Source: a virus. From it: DNA of 36,389 nucleotides. The notes below the pieces were generated by a model. The model saw nothing but the letters and a program-made list of their open reading frames with translations, searched no databases and was not told the origin of the DNA. Positions 6,351 to 15,660 of this stretch are shown in pieces (positions within the stretch are counted from its first letter, which is position 1; each line of letters starts with the position of its first letter). The position numbers and the translations under genes are program-made. The stretch is taken from positions 1 to 36,389 of the IMG/VR virus record IMGVR_UViG_3300008259_000074; one strand, 5' to 3'.

Positions 6351-8260
6351 CGCTCCTCCGTGGACAATAGGCCCGGGAGCCGTCCACCGAACTGCACACT
6401 CTCAAATCTCTTGAGCTGCCTGGCGGCGTCCTCTTGGAGCAGCTTGCGATCCTCTGCCGACAGCCGCTGAAGGATGGCGCGCTGCTGCTGCGGGTCGATT
6501 TCCGTCAGCATCCGCGCCATGTCCTCACGCACGGCTGGGTTGAGGCCGCGCAGCCGACCCTGAGCCATGTTGAGGAAGGTCATCAGCCTAGAGGCCGTGT
6601 TGCCGCTCACGAACTCGGCGGCCTGCTCCGCGCGCGCCAGTTGGTCCACGCCGCCGCCAGCCGCCGCCGTGGTTCGCGCGGTGCGCGAGCCGAGGTTCGG
6701 GTTGACGTTGCGAGAAAACTCTTGCAGCTGTCGCTCTGCCTTGATTCGCAGCGCAGCCTGTGCGGCTGCGTCTGGGCTCACGGCGAGGAACTCGAGCAAG
6801 TCTCTGTTTTGGCGCGATGATGTGAGGGCGCGCGCGAGGCTGGCGTCGTCCATCGAGGCCAGTCGGTTGTAGAAGGTATCGCGCGCGGTGTCGCGCACGA
6901 CGCCGACCTGATCGGGGGTCAGGCCGCGAAGCGCCGTGGCACGGTCAGACTGCGGCATATTCTGGAACCGCTGGCCGAGCTCAGACAGCTTGATGAGCTC
7001 GGAATCCTCCGCGAACCGCGCGCGTGCTGCCCCATACTCCGGCACGGCGCTCTTGGTGAGGCCGTCAAGACGATCGAACAGCGCACGGATGCCCGAGGCG
7101 TTCACGTCTTGATTGCGGAATGCCTGGTCCTTCTTGGTGCGAACGGCTCGCATCAGATAGTCGAGGCCCGCCACGGTGGGGTAGGCGTTCTGGATGAGGT
7201 TGCCGTCCTTGTCCACCAGGTCTGGGATTTTGAGATTCTCTTGCCGCGCCGCGTTGGTCTGCGCCGACTTGTACAGCTTACGCAGGAGCGGATCGCCGGC
7301 GATGAGGTTTACGATTTCATCGTCCTGCACATAGCCGACCGCGCGCGCCTTGCCGTAGAGATCGCTCGCGTTGGCGTTGCGGAGCTTGTTGTACTTCTCG
7401 AGGATGTCCTGCGTGAACTGGCGGTTGCCGCCGGTCATCTCGTTGACGATGTTCATCACGCGGCCGCCGGAGCCGGCGAGCGTTTCCTGAGAGAACTCTC
7501 GCACGACATCGCCAGCCGCCCCGCCGCCGATGGCGGCGCGCTCGGTAGCGCCCTGCCCGGCCTGTCCCATCAGCAAGCCAAGCGGCTGGATCTCGCCGGG
7601 GCGCCTCTGGGCGATGTTCTGCAACATCTGCTCCGATGTAAGCGGACCCTCGCGCATGGCGGCGAGCATTTCCTGGGAAGCGACCCGAGGTTCATCAGGG
7701 CGCACGGCGCGCTGGAAGATGTCGCGCGCACCGCGCGCGCCTGCCATGAGCCCACCAAACGCAGGGCCAGCCACCGCGCCGCCGCCGGCTCCGAAGACGG
7801 CCCCTGCGATCCTGCTATCAGGGCCAGCCTCGAGGCCGCCCTGGACCGCGCCAGTCGTCGCGCCAGCGCCGGCTTGCGTACCGAGCCGCCCCAGCGTGCT
7901 TTCCACCGCGCCGAGCTTGCCGAACGGGTTAGGAGAGAGCAGGGCACCGGCAAACTCTGACGCGCCGTATGTCAACGGGTTGGCGCGGCGCATAGACTCG
8001 CGCTCCGCCGCCTGTTCGCGCAGGCTTTGCTCATAGGGCATCACGCCAGCCGCGCGCTCAACTGCCGCGATCGCCTCATCCGCTCCACCGTAGGTGAATC
8101 CCTGCCCGAAGGCGCGGATACCCGTCTGGAGCTCCCCAGGCGTCTCTGTCTTCGGCGCTGCGCGCATCTTCTGCTGCCGCACGCGCTCAATGACTTCCGG
8201 GCTGGTGCCCTCTGGGAATTCCGCGACGGTGCCGTCCGGCATTGGTACCTTGATGCTCAT
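6347..8260 (-). CDS. Large internal virion (ejection-type) protein
   Basis: A 637-residue protein. It begins with MSIKVPMPDGTVAEFPEGT, a short N-terminal motif common in phage internal virion and membrane-penetrating proteins. It continues with Gly/Ala-rich stretches that could insert into membranes (roughly residues 130-185: AGAGATTGAVQGGL, AVFGAGGGAVAGPAFGG), then long helical segments. It belongs to the block between the second S74 protein and endolysin, where podoviruses place ejection proteins. I recognise no catalytic motif and no transglycosylase. Confidence 0.6.
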   Translation of the reverse strand: MSIKVPMPDGTVAEFPEGTSPEVIERVRQQKMRAAPKTETPGELQTGIRAFGQGFTYGGADEAIAAVERAAGVMPYEQSLREQAAERESMRRANPLTYGASEFAGALLSPNPFGKLGAVESTLGRLGTQAGAGATTGAVQGGLEAGPDSRIAGAVFGAGGGAVAGPAFGGLMAGARGARDIFQRAVRPDEPRVASQEMLAAMREGPLTSEQMLQNIAQRRPGEIQPLGLLMGQAGQGATERAAIGGGAAGDVVREFSQETLAGSGGRVMNIVNEMTGGNRQFTQDILEKYNKLRNANASDLYGKARAVGYVQDDEIVNLIAGDPLLRKLYKSAQTNAARQENLKIPDLVDKDGNLIQNAYPTVAGLDYLMRAVRTKKDQAFRNQDVNASGIRALFDRLDGLTKSAVPEYGAARARFAEDSELIKLSELGQRFQNMPQSDRATALRGLTPDQVGVVRDTARDTFYNRLASMDDASLARALTSSRQNRDLLEFLAVSPDAAAQAALRIKAERQLQEFSRNVNPNLGSRTARTTAAAGGGVDQLARAEQAAEFVSGNTASRLMTFLNMAQGRLRGLNPAVREDMARMLTEIDPQQQRAILQRLSAEDRKLLQEDAARQLKRFESVQFGGRLPGLLSTEER

Positions 8261-9525
8261 CGCGTCACCTTGTTTCCTTTATCGTCGTACTGCTCGACCA
8301 CGCCGCCGCTGCGCTCCAAGATGGAACGAATCATCTGCGCCTGTACCTCAACCGGATACATCGGGTTTGGGAACTGCCTTTGGCCCGCAGCAAGATCCAT
8401 GTCACTCATGGTGTTACCTACGGTCTGCATCTGCGCTATGCCAGATCCTCCGCCTACAGACGGTGCAATCAAGTCAGCGTTCGCTGCCTCCACAACACCC
8501 TTCATAAAATCTCCAATAACGGGCGCATTGGCTAACGAGCTAGCAAGCCCACCCTGCAAAAGGCGCCCGCCCTTTTGCTTGATTAACTGCTCAATCTCTT
8601 GAGGCGACTTCTTGCTAATTTCGGCTACGCTCATGCCTGTAATGTTCGCTGCGTATTGCAGCGCAGCGGTTCTAGCTTGGAACGCACCTGACTGCTGTCG
8701 CGGTGTCATACCTGCCATCGGCCCTTCAGTCGGTATGGCGCCGCCCTTAGTGGTAACAGGGCGCTGCACCACGGTGCCGTCACGACGACGGACGATGGTG
8801 CCGGGGGCAAACCCGGCTGCGGCCGTCTCTGCCGGCGTGAGGAACATTCCACCCGGCGCGCCGGGCGCGCCGCCCCCTGCCGCGCCGCCCGCGCCACCGC
8901 CACCACCCGCCGCGCGCGCACCAGCAGCGGCGCCCTTCATAAAGGTCTGTTCCGTGCCGTCGCTGTAAGAGACGATGACCCTATCCGTGAGATCCACCTT
9001 ACCAACCTGCACGCGAGGCTTTTCCTCCTTCGGCGGCCCCGTGTACCGGCCCGTCAGCGGGTACAGCCGAGAGCCGCCAACCGTCACGCCAAGAGTGCTT
9101 TCGCTGGCGAGCTTGGCGAGATCCGGCGCCATCGTGGCGACATCGCGCCCTTCCTGCGTGCTGTAGAGCCGCGCCAGCGCCTCCTGCGGGTCCTGACGGT
9201 AGCGGGAAGTCAGCGGCCCACCCTCGCCGCCCGGGAGGCTCTCAAGCGTCCCTGCGGTGCTACCAAAGAGACGCCCGGCGATGCGAGGCATCTCGGCCTC
9301 TGCTGCCGCGGTGCGGCGGGCCGCCTCGGCCTCGGTGGCCTGCTCCTTGCGGCGCGCGCGCAGACCCTCGAGGCCGCCCAAGAGGCCAGACCCAGACAAC
9401 ATCCCGAGGATGGCCGCCGTGCCGCCCTCGCGGGCGAGCCGCCGGCGCTGCTCCTCGGTCATGCCTTCCATGTTCTCGCCCAGCAGGCCACCGATGAGGC
9501 GCTGGAATCCGGTCATCTCTGCCAT
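8257..9525 (-). CDS. Structural/ejection-type protein, Gly-Ala rich
   Basis: A 422-residue protein. The start at 9525 (MAEMTGFQRLIGG) is chosen because it lies next to the upstream stop; the frame extends 39 codons upstream within that gene. Features are a glycine-rich loop (about residues 200-235, GGGGGAGGAAGGGAPGAPGG), a conserved-looking central beta region (VIVSYSDGTEQTF) and a helical C-terminus. The DNA encoding the C-terminal third (about 8260-8750) is visibly less GC-rich than the rest, suggesting modular exchange. It overlaps the next gene by ATGA. Function is unknown; position suggests an internal virion component. Confidence 0.6.
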   Translation of the reverse strand: MAEMTGFQRLIGGLLGENMEGMTEEQRRRLAREGGTAAILGMLSGSGLLGGLEGLRARRKEQATEAEAARRTAAAEAEMPRIAGRLFGSTAGTLESLPGGEGGPLTSRYRQDPQEALARLYSTQEGRDVATMAPDLAKLASESTLGVTVGGSRLYPLTGRYTGPPKEEKPRVQVGKVDLTDRVIVSYSDGTEQTFMKGAAAGARAAGGGGGAGGAAGGGAPGAPGGMFLTPAETAAAGFAPGTIVRRRDGTVVQRPVTTKGGAIPTEGPMAGMTPRQQSGAFQARTAALQYAANITGMSVAEISKKSPQEIEQLIKQKGGRLLQGGLASSLANAPVIGDFMKGVVEAANADLIAPSVGGGSGIAQMQTVGNTMSDMDLAAGQRQFPNPMYPVEVQAQMIRSILERSGGVVEQYDDKGNKVTR

Positions 9526-9526
9526 G

Positions 9527-9802
9527 TCACTCTCCGAGCAGACCGCCGCGCACGCGACGGCCGCCATACAGGCTGTAAAGGCCGCCATAAATTCTGGCGG
9601 GGTCGTACTGCGACGCGCGTCCGGCAAAGCCGCCGCGCTCAATCTTGGGGGAGAGGGAGCTGCTCAAGTCGACCTCTTCCTCTTCGGGCTTCTTCTTGAG
9701 GTTCTTGAGGACGTTCCCGAACGAGAACCCACCAACCCCGCCGCCCTTATCGCCGCCGGCCATCATGGCCTGCATGATCGCTTGCATAATCGGTTCCATC
9801 AC
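9527..9802 (-). CDS. Small hypothetical protein, Met/Gly rich
   Basis: A 91-residue ORF with a Met-rich N-terminal helix (MEPIMQAIMQAMMAGGDKGGG), a Lys/Glu-rich middle and a basic C-terminus with GGLYSLYGGRR. It overlaps the upstream S74 gene by ATGA and is one base from the next start, so it is part of the late operon. I recognise no family. Confidence 0.5.
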   Translation of the reverse strand: MMEPIMQAIMQAMMAGGDKGGGVGGFSFGNVLKNLKKKPEEEEVDLSSSLSPKIERGGFAGRASQYDPARIYGGLYSLYGGRRVRGGLLGE

Positions 9803-11547
9803 TTCTTCTCCTTGCCGACCTTGCGGTCGAGCTCCTTGATGGCCTCGGTCAAGAGGCCGATTAGCTGCGGCGCACCAACCTGCCGCATCCCATCACCGCG
9901 GCGCGAAACGGCGCTCGGCATGACCTTCTCGACATCCTGCGCCGAGACGCTCATGTCCTCCTCGCCGCCGTTGTCCTCGCCCTCCTCGGAGCCGTACCCG
10001 TCCTCCCACTCGAACTCGATGCCCTTCAGCCGGCGCACCTTGTCGAGCGGGTTCTTGATGGACTTGATGTCGCGCTTCATGTCCTCGTCGGACCCGAAAA
10101 CCTGGGTCATCATGTTCCAGTAAGACGGGCGCCCGGTGACGGTGCTGGTGCCCGTCGTATTCATCGGCGACGCCTGCACCGCCCCCTGCCTGATGGCGAG
10201 CTGCTGCAACGGGAACTGCTGCCGGCGGAAGTCCTCCTCGCGCTGCGCGTTCAAGAACTGCTGGTAGAGCTGCTGCTGCTGCGTGCCGAGGCCCATCATC
10301 GCCCTGCCCGCCCCGTACCGATTCTCCAGCGCCGTCTGGCCGTAGCCCGCCAGGTCGCGCCCGGCGCCGAGCCGGAGCTCTGCGCCCTGCACCCCGGCTG
10401 CCTGGTTCGCGCGCGCGGCGTCCATCGCGGTGCCGACGTTGAACTGCTCGGCGGCGGTCCCAAGGCGCTGCGCGTCGAGCTGCGCCCGCTGGTTCGCCTC
10501 CTCGGCAGAGAGGCCCATGCGCATATAGTCCTGCATCGCCTGCTGGTTCGCCGCCCCGGCGCGCATCCCCTGCTCGACGTTGAACTGCTCGGCGGCAGAC
10601 CCCAGTCGCTGCGCTTCCTGCATGGCCCTCTGGTTCTCGAGGTCGGCGCGCATCTGCGCGTCGACGTTCGCGGTCTCGGCCGTGAGCCCAAGCCGCGCCA
10701 GCTCCATGTCGCGCTGCTGGTTCGAGATCTGACCACGCTGGGCGAGCTCCATCACATTCTGCGCCGCGTTTTGGTTCGAGAGCCGCACCGCCTGCTCGCG
10801 GCCGACATCGGCCTCTCTCAGCGCCGCCGCCTCGCGGAAGCCCCGCGCGCGCTGCTCGGCCACAAAGCGATTGCGCTCGCGCGCGGCCTCGCCCGCGGCG
10901 ATGCCCTCCTCGATGGCGGCACGAGAGCCACCGAAGGCACGCGCCGCCGTGGCGCGAGCCGATCGCGTCCCGCGAGCCTGCTCCTCGGCGCGGCTGATGT
11001 CCTCGAGCCCCGCCTGGGTGACGGCCGCCTCGTAGGGGTTCATGTAGCGGCCGAGGTCTTGGTCCAAGAAGCCAGCCGCCTGCGCCGTGGGCGCGGCGCC
11101 AGGGGCGCCGATGTCGCGCGCGCCGAAGGTGGTCCCGACGCGGCCGGCAGAGACGCGGCTGGGGGCAAACTGCGTCCCGACCGCGCCGGCGCTGATACGC
11201 TCCGGTCCACGCGCCAAGGCGCCGCCGACATCACGCGCGCCGAACTGCGTCCCGACGGCGCCCGCCGAGATGCGCTCGGGCTGGAAGCCGAGCTCACGCT
11301 GCGCCGCGCGCGCGGCCTGCTCCACCTCGGGGACGAATCCGCCCTCCTGCGCGATACGGCGCGTCATCGCCTCGCCGGACATATAGTCCCGCGTGAAGGG
11401 CGCGACCATCATCCCACGATAGGGCTCGTAGGGGATCGCCGCGACGTCCTCGGCGAATTGAAGGTTCTGCAAGACCCGGTTATAGATCTGCGGGTCGATC
11501 TCGGTCTTCTGGACGTCCTTCTTCTTGGAACTAAAAATCTTGCTCAC
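9799..11547 (-). CDS. Repeat-rich virion protein with C-terminal S74 chaperone domain
   Basis: A 582-residue protein starting at GTG (GTGA overlap with the upstream gene). Residues ~90-150 contain near-repeats of ERISAGAVGTQFGARD. The middle (~180-420) is a long Ala/Gln/Arg-rich helical region with repeated segments of the form RLG(S/T)AAEQFNV and ANQ(Q/R)A; the matching DNA includes a 21-bp repeat (10435-10455 and 10576-10596). The C-terminal ~110 residues are an S74-type intramolecular chaperone: SDEDMKRDIKSI has Ser and Lys five apart, as in the self-cleaving dyad, followed by SAQDVEKVMPSAV and LIGLLTEAIKELD. S74 domains usually end fibres; here the body looks coiled-coil, so it may be a trimeric internal or stopper protein. 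Confidence 0.7.
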   Translation of the reverse strand: MSKIFSSKKKDVQKTEIDPQIYNRVLQNLQFAEDVAAIPYEPYRGMMVAPFTRDYMSGEAMTRRIAQEGGFVPEVEQAARAAQRELGFQPERISAGAVGTQFGARDVGGALARGPERISAGAVGTQFAPSRVSAGRVGTTFGARDIGAPGAAPTAQAAGFLDQDLGRYMNPYEAAVTQAGLEDISRAEEQARGTRSARATAARAFGGSRAAIEEGIAAGEAARERNRFVAEQRARGFREAAALREADVGREQAVRLSNQNAAQNVMELAQRGQISNQQRDMELARLGLTAETANVDAQMRADLENQRAMQEAQRLGSAAEQFNVEQGMRAGAANQQAMQDYMRMGLSAEEANQRAQLDAQRLGTAAEQFNVGTAMDAARANQAAGVQGAELRLGAGRDLAGYGQTALENRYGAGRAMMGLGTQQQQLYQQFLNAQREEDFRRQQFPLQQLAIRQGAVQASPMNTTGTSTVTGRPSYWNMMTQVFGSDEDMKRDIKSIKNPLDKVRRLKGIEFEWEDGYGSEEGEDNGGEEDMSVSAQDVEKVMPSAVSRRGDGMRQVGAPQLIGLLTEAIKELDRKVGKEKK

Positions 11548-11912
11548 AGTCGTTTCTCCAGCACCACACAGGTGCGACGGTATCCGTCAAGCGCTCGCTC
11601 CCACCCGGGGCGGCCCATTATCAACATCGTGTCGCAGCCGATGCTGCGCGCCCACGTCTCAATCATCGGCCGCAGCTCGTCGTCGATCTCGTGCAGGTCG
11701 CCCGCGCCGATGATGACCGTTAGCTGCTTGATGCGGGGGAACAGGTCCACGGTCGTGATGACCACGGAACCCTCGGCGGCCCACAGCTGGTACTCGCCCG
11801 AGCGTATCCCCTCAAGTACATCCTCGTACCCCATCTGACCGTAACCTTCGGCGAGCCCCCTCTCTATGAGCTCGCGGAACTTCACGGCCGGCATGATCTC
11901 CTCGCCGATCAT
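11544..11912 (-). CDS. GNAT-like protein resembling T7 gp13 internal virion protein
   Basis: A 122-residue protein. The pattern EGYGQMGYEDVLEGI, then YQLWAAEGSVVITTVD, then IIGAGDL and ARSIGCDTMLIMGRPGWERAL follows the acetyltransferase-like fold seen in T7 gp13-type phage proteins, which assist virion assembly rather than acetylate. No clear acetyl-CoA loop (R/QxxGxG/A) is visible. The ATG at 11912 overlaps the upstream stop by ATGA; a longer frame upstream lies inside that gene and is not used. Confidence 0.6.
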   Translation of the reverse strand: MIGEEIMPAVKFRELIERGLAEGYGQMGYEDVLEGIRSGEYQLWAAEGSVVITTVDLFPRIKQLTVIIGAGDLHEIDDELRPMIETWARSIGCDTMLIMGRPGWERALDGYRRTCVVLEKRL

Positions 11913-13381
11913 CGCTCGCCGCCCGCGACGGCATCGAGCCGCATCACACCGACGCGCCAGTCTGTCATCGAGTCCCCGGTGATCTTCATCTCGACCTGTC
12001 GGCCGCTGAACCTGACCGCAGTATAGGGCGAGTCGATGGTGTAGGTCTTGACGACCTCCGATCCCAGCGGCGTGAATCTCGTCTTGAACTGCACGCCCAC
12101 CGCGCCCTGCGTGTTCTCGTCGGCGATGAGCTGACGCGCGACCATGATACGGTCGCCGCCGCCGAACTCGATCGGCCCAGACTGAGCGTATGGCGTCGCT
12201 CCGTCGTAGGTGGCGCCGACCTCCTGCTCGTAGATGTAGCCGTCCGCCGAGACCATCAGCGGGTAGGTGAACACGCCGCGGTCGGTCCCCGCCGTGCGGC
12301 CAAGGCTCCCGATGGTCCAATGCTGCTCGCGGTAGTTGTAGACCACATACGAGTCTACCTCAGAGTTTGAGGCGCTCGGGTAGAACCACCAGACCTCGCC
12401 GTACTGGTTGTTGGCGACCGCGTAGACCTTCGAGCGCTGCGTCTGCGAGAGGTTGTTGGTCACATAGTCCAGCACGTCGCACTTGATCGGGCGCACGAAG
12501 CCGTCGTAGGTGAAGAAGCCAGACGGCGACCACCAGAAGGCGACCGACTCCACCGCCGCCACGGCCTGGGCGCTGATGAGCCCGCAGCCGGTGGCGATGC
12601 GCTCGAAGCCATAGACGAACGGAGGGCCCTGGTACTGGGCCGTGTGTACATCTACATCCGTGAATATGAGGTTCACGCCGCGCAGCCGCTTGCCCGCGAC
12701 GATGCTGCCGACGCTCTCGAGCTCGATGTCGCCGGCCTGGTTGGTGATGGATGGCGTCCAGAGCGTGTTGTTCTCCTGGTCACACCATTGCACCTTGCGC
12801 GCGTTGCCGCCCGCGCCGAGCGCGAACACGAACCGCTCGGCCGTCACCATCACGGCCTTGTTGCTGACCGGTGCGTTGGCGAGCGCGGCCGCGTCTGAGC
12901 CGGTGTTGAGCTGCCACTCGAGGATCTTGCCGTCTGCGTTGGAGCAGGCAAGCAGATACTCGCCCCAGTTGTCGAGGCTCCAGGTCGTCGCCGGCGTCAC
13001 GGTGCCGGTGTCGGGGCGCGGGGTGCCGTAGGAGAAGAGACCGTAGGGGCCGCCGCCATAGGCAAGGTTCAGCGTCGCGTCGGCGCTGCCCGGCGTGAAC
13101 GACGCCGGGGTGATGTCGGTCAGCGTCCCGGCCTCGTTCATCGCGTAGAGGTTCGAGTGCGTCCCGGCGGCGATCCAGCGCGCGTTGGCGTTGGTGCGCC
13201 AGGTGAGGAGCCCGCGGCACTTGCCGGTGAGCTGGCTGCTCGAGCGCTTGCGCCACCCGCCAACGGGTCGCATCGTGCCCTCGTACCAGCGCACGAGCGA
13301 GGCGTCGCGCCAGCGGCTCTTGCTCTGGTAGTCGGTGCCGTTGCGGTACACGCCCGGCTGGATGTTGATTGGTACGAGCAT
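11909..13381 (-). CDS. Tail beta-propeller protein (P22 gp10 / T7 gp12-like)
   Basis: A 490-residue virion protein. The start at 13381 (MLVPINIQPGVYRNGTDY) follows a GGAG site and lies two bases after the previous stop. Repeating beta-blades are visible (SNLYAMNEAGTLTDI, WGEYLLACSNADGKI, AFWWSPSGFFTYDGF, EVWWFYPSASNSE), with DASLVRWYEGTMRPVGGW near the N-terminus. The layout resembles the propeller-containing nozzle/stabilisation proteins of podoviruses (P22 gp10, T7 gp12), which close the tail channel. The family assignment is structural inference. Confidence 0.65.
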   Translation of the reverse strand: MLVPINIQPGVYRNGTDYQSKSRWRDASLVRWYEGTMRPVGGWRKRSSSQLTGKCRGLLTWRTNANARWIAAGTHSNLYAMNEAGTLTDITPASFTPGSADATLNLAYGGGPYGLFSYGTPRPDTGTVTPATTWSLDNWGEYLLACSNADGKILEWQLNTGSDAAALANAPVSNKAVMVTAERFVFALGAGGNARKVQWCDQENNTLWTPSITNQAGDIELESVGSIVAGKRLRGVNLIFTDVDVHTAQYQGPPFVYGFERIATGCGLISAQAVAAVESVAFWWSPSGFFTYDGFVRPIKCDVLDYVTNNLSQTQRSKVYAVANNQYGEVWWFYPSASNSEVDSYVVYNYREQHWTIGSLGRTAGTDRGVFTYPLMVSADGYIYEQEVGATYDGATPYAQSGPIEFGGGDRIMVARQLIADENTQGAVGVQFKTRFTPLGSEVVKTYTIDSPYTAVRFSGRQVEMKITGDSMTDWRVGVMRLDAVAGGER

Positions 13382-13383
13382 CG

Positions 13384-13608
13384 TCACTCCTTCGGGAGGA
13401 ACCAGCCTTTGAACATTCCGGTGAGCAGCGCGATGGCGGCCGCGAGTCCGGCGAGCCACTTGACGAAGGCGACGAGCGTCTCGGCCGTCGCCCATGCGTT
13501 TGCGAGCTTCTTCAGATCGCCCTTCACCTCGGACATATCCGACTGAAGGGCCTCTAGATCCTTTCGCAAGAGCGCGATCTCCACGGCATCATTCCGTTCG
13601 TCTGACAT
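13384..13608 (-). CDS. Small coiled-coil membrane protein (XhlA/holin-like)
   Basis: A 74-residue protein with an N-terminal coiled coil (residues ~8-35, LRKDLEALQSDMSEVKGDL), a membrane segment (FVKWLAGLAAAIALLTGMF) and a short C-terminal tail (KGWFLPKE). This is the layout of hemolysin XhlA-type and T7 gp17.5-like accessory lysis proteins. A complete lysis cassette exists elsewhere, so it may be a second holin, an antiholin or a membrane-associated assembly factor. Confidence 0.6.
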   Translation of the reverse strand: MSDERNDAVEIALLRKDLEALQSDMSEVKGDLKKLANAWATAETLVAFVKWLAGLAAAIALLTGMFKGWFLPKE

Positions 13609-13623
13609 GGCTCACCCCGGGTA

Positions 13624-13944
13624 TCACACAGCCCACGGCAACGGCGGCGCGACAATCGGCGGGTTCTTCTGGGCCTCAATCTGACCCTCGACCGCAGCCT
13701 CTGTAGCCGCCTTGTCCACGCCGTTCGCCCAGACCCAGCCGAGCACTTGGTCGAGCGTGAGGTCGGCATACGGGGTGAAGGCCTCGCCCTGAACGACGGC
13801 AAACGAGGTGGTCGAGTAGACCTGCCCCGAGTACACGCCATCCACGCCCGTGCATTGCCAATGGGCCGTGACTACATAGTCAGCGCCTTCAGCAGACTGC
13901 GGGAGGCAGTCAAGGACAGAGATGTTCCAAGTGATAGTGGTCAT
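13624..13944 (-). CDS. Conserved phage protein following the tail fibre (DUF7936-like)
   Basis: A 106-residue protein. The beta-rich N-terminus (TITWNISVLDCLPQ) is followed by VVTAHWQCTG and a helix with FTPYADLTLDQVLGWVW. This resembles a small protein found directly downstream of tail fibre genes in many environmental phages (I recall it as DUF7936). The stop of the fibre gene touches its start. It is probably a fibre-associated or assembly protein. Confidence 0.6.
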   Translation of the reverse strand: MTTITWNISVLDCLPQSAEGADYVVTAHWQCTGVDGVYSGQVYSTTSFAVVQGEAFTPYADLTLDQVLGWVWANGVDKAATEAAVEGQIEAQKNPPIVAPPLPWAV

Positions 13945-15651
13945 TTATTTGCTCTCCAATGCGGCGAACTTCGCCTCAAGTTGTTCGATACGGGTCATGG
14001 CTTCTTGCAGGGCTTTAGTTAGCAGCGGAACCACATTGGCTGCGCCAACGCTTTGATACACCGGGTCGCCGTTCTCGTTTACGGCATCCTTTTCACCCGC
14101 TACAGCAATCGGCACAACTTCCTGTAATTCGTGAGCAACAAAGCCCTCTGACTCAAGCCCGTTTCGCTTCCAGTTCCATTTTACAGGCTTCAATTGCGCC
14201 AAACGATCAAGCGCGTTTTCAATCGGTTGAATGTTTTCTTTTAACCGATAATCCGACGAGGTTCCGTAAGTCGTCGTGCCGCCGCTAAAAGTGATTTCGC
14301 CTTGGCGTGTGCCATCGCCGTCGTCAAAAACCAGCGCATAGTTGGTGCCAGCGGCATTGTCTGCGCCGCATTGAATTGACATTCCATATCGGTTTGCATT
14401 GTTTCCGTCATTAACAATTCTAAAAATGTATGCGTTAGCGGAATCGCCTACAAACTCGTGATACAAACCGGATGAACTAATGTATGCGGCATTTGCTTGC
14501 GCTTTGAAATAACCGTCGCTCGTGATGCGGGCGCTTTCGGTGGCGCTAGTCTGAAAAGTAAGCACAGACCCGTTGATATTCAACTGCTGATACGAACCAG
14601 TCAGCGTTGAGTCAACACCGTGAATAGTGGATGCGCCGCTGCTGAACGTACCGCCGTTGTCAAAGCGGATGCCGTAGGTGCCGCCAGAGATACCAGCAGT
14701 GATTCCGTCACCGCTGCGAACTGCTTGGAATCTGTATGAGGGCGAACTCGTCCCGATGCCGAGGTTGCCGGAGGTGTCGAGGAACATACGCGGCGTATTG
14801 TCCGGCGAGAATCGAATTCCTCGCACGCCGGAAGTCGTACCAATAACAAGCGCGTCGCTGTAGTTGGACTCAATGTAACCGGATCGACCTGCCGCAACGT
14901 CGTCTGTAATCGTGATGCGAGTTGCTGCTGCGGTATTTGAAACGTGCAACTTGCTTGCAGGCGAACTCGTCCCGATGCCCAACCCCGTCGAGGTGAGGCG
15001 CATAAATTCGGCATCGTTATTGTCAACAAATGCCAAGCCGGGAGTGTTCATAAATTTGATGCGCTGTGGATTACTTCCAGCAACATCACGCAAATACAAA
15101 GTAGCGTTTTGACCGGCTACAGTGTTATTTACAACAAGACCATTTGCGTTTGCCGACGCAACAACCATTTGCCCACTACCTACCGTAGGGTCTGAACCGT
15201 TAACAGCGAGTTGGCTTCCATTAAATACCAGCGCACTCCCACTCGTCGCCGCCTTGCTGCCGTTCAAGTACAACACGCCGTTGGCGGTGCCGCCGTTAAG
15301 CGTGAGGTTGCCGGAGAGCGTAGCAGCCGCCGCGCTCACCGTGCCGGTGAGGGTGGGAGATCCGGCGAGCACGTTGTTGCCGGTGCCGGTGTTCGTGACC
15401 GAGACCACGTTCTTGCTGGCATCGAGCGCGAGCGCCGTCGACGCCGTGAGCGCCGACATATTCTGCGTGCCGCCGACCGTCAGCGTCTTGCCGGTGCCTA
15501 CGTTGAGGCCCACCGAGGTGCCGCTGCCTGCGCCGGTGAAGATCCCGTCGACGAGATCGAGGTTGGTGTTGATCTTGCCGCCCCAGGTGTCAGCGCTCGC
15601 GCCGACTTCCGGCTTGGTGAGGCCCAGGTTGGTGGTTGTCGTATCAGCCAT
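13945..15651 (-). CDS. Tail fibre with C-terminal S74 intramolecular chaperone
   Basis: A 568-residue fibre. The N-terminus ([20 protein letters not shown]) is a typical virion-attachment segment. The shaft has repeated beta elements, including two copies of the block LGIGTSSP (near residues 223 and 297). The last ~110 residues form an S74 peptidase/chaperone domain: [18 protein letters not shown] with the Ser-Lys dyad (S and K five apart), [12 protein letters not shown] and [11 protein letters not shown]. This domain trimerises the fibre and is then cleaved off. DNA for the shaft and chaperone (about 13970-15200) is clearly less GC-rich than the N-terminus, suggesting exchange of the receptor-binding part. 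Confidence 0.88.
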   Translation of the reverse strand: MADTTTTNLGLTKPEVGASADTWGGKINTNLDLVDGIFTGAGSGTSVGLNVGTGKTLTVGGTQNMSALTASTALALDASKNVVSVTNTGTGNNVLAGSPTLTGTVSAAAATLSGNLTLNGGTANGVLYLNGSKAATSGSALVFNGSQLAVNGSDPTVGSGQMVVASANANGLVVNNTVAGQNATLYLRDVAGSNPQRIKFMNTPGLAFVDNNDAEFMRLTSTGLGIGTSSPASKLHVSNTAAATRITITDDVAAGRSGYIESNYSDALVIGTTSGVRGIRFSPDNTPRMFLDTSGNLGIGTSSPSYRFQAVRSGDGITAGISGGTYGIRFDNGGTFSSGASTIHGVDSTLTGSYQQLNINGSVLTFQTSATESARITSDGYFKAQANAAYISSSGLYHEFVGDSANAYIFRIVNDGNNANRYGMSIQCGADNAAGTNYALVFDDGDGTRQGEITFSGGTTTYGTSSDYRLKENIQPIENALDRLAQLKPVKWNWKRNGLESEGFVAHELQEVVPIAVAGEKDAVNENGDPVYQSVGAANVVPLLTKALQEAMTRIEQLEAKFAALESK

Positions 15652-15660
15652 GTCGTTACC

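Noticed and set aside
10771-11838. 355-codon rightward ORF opposite the S74 protein
   Set aside because: Antisense shadow; repeats simply mirror the repeats of the real gene.
13945-15651. Diversity-generating retroelement acting on the fibre
   Set aside because: No reverse transcriptase gene or template/variable repeat pair is visible anywhere in the window.
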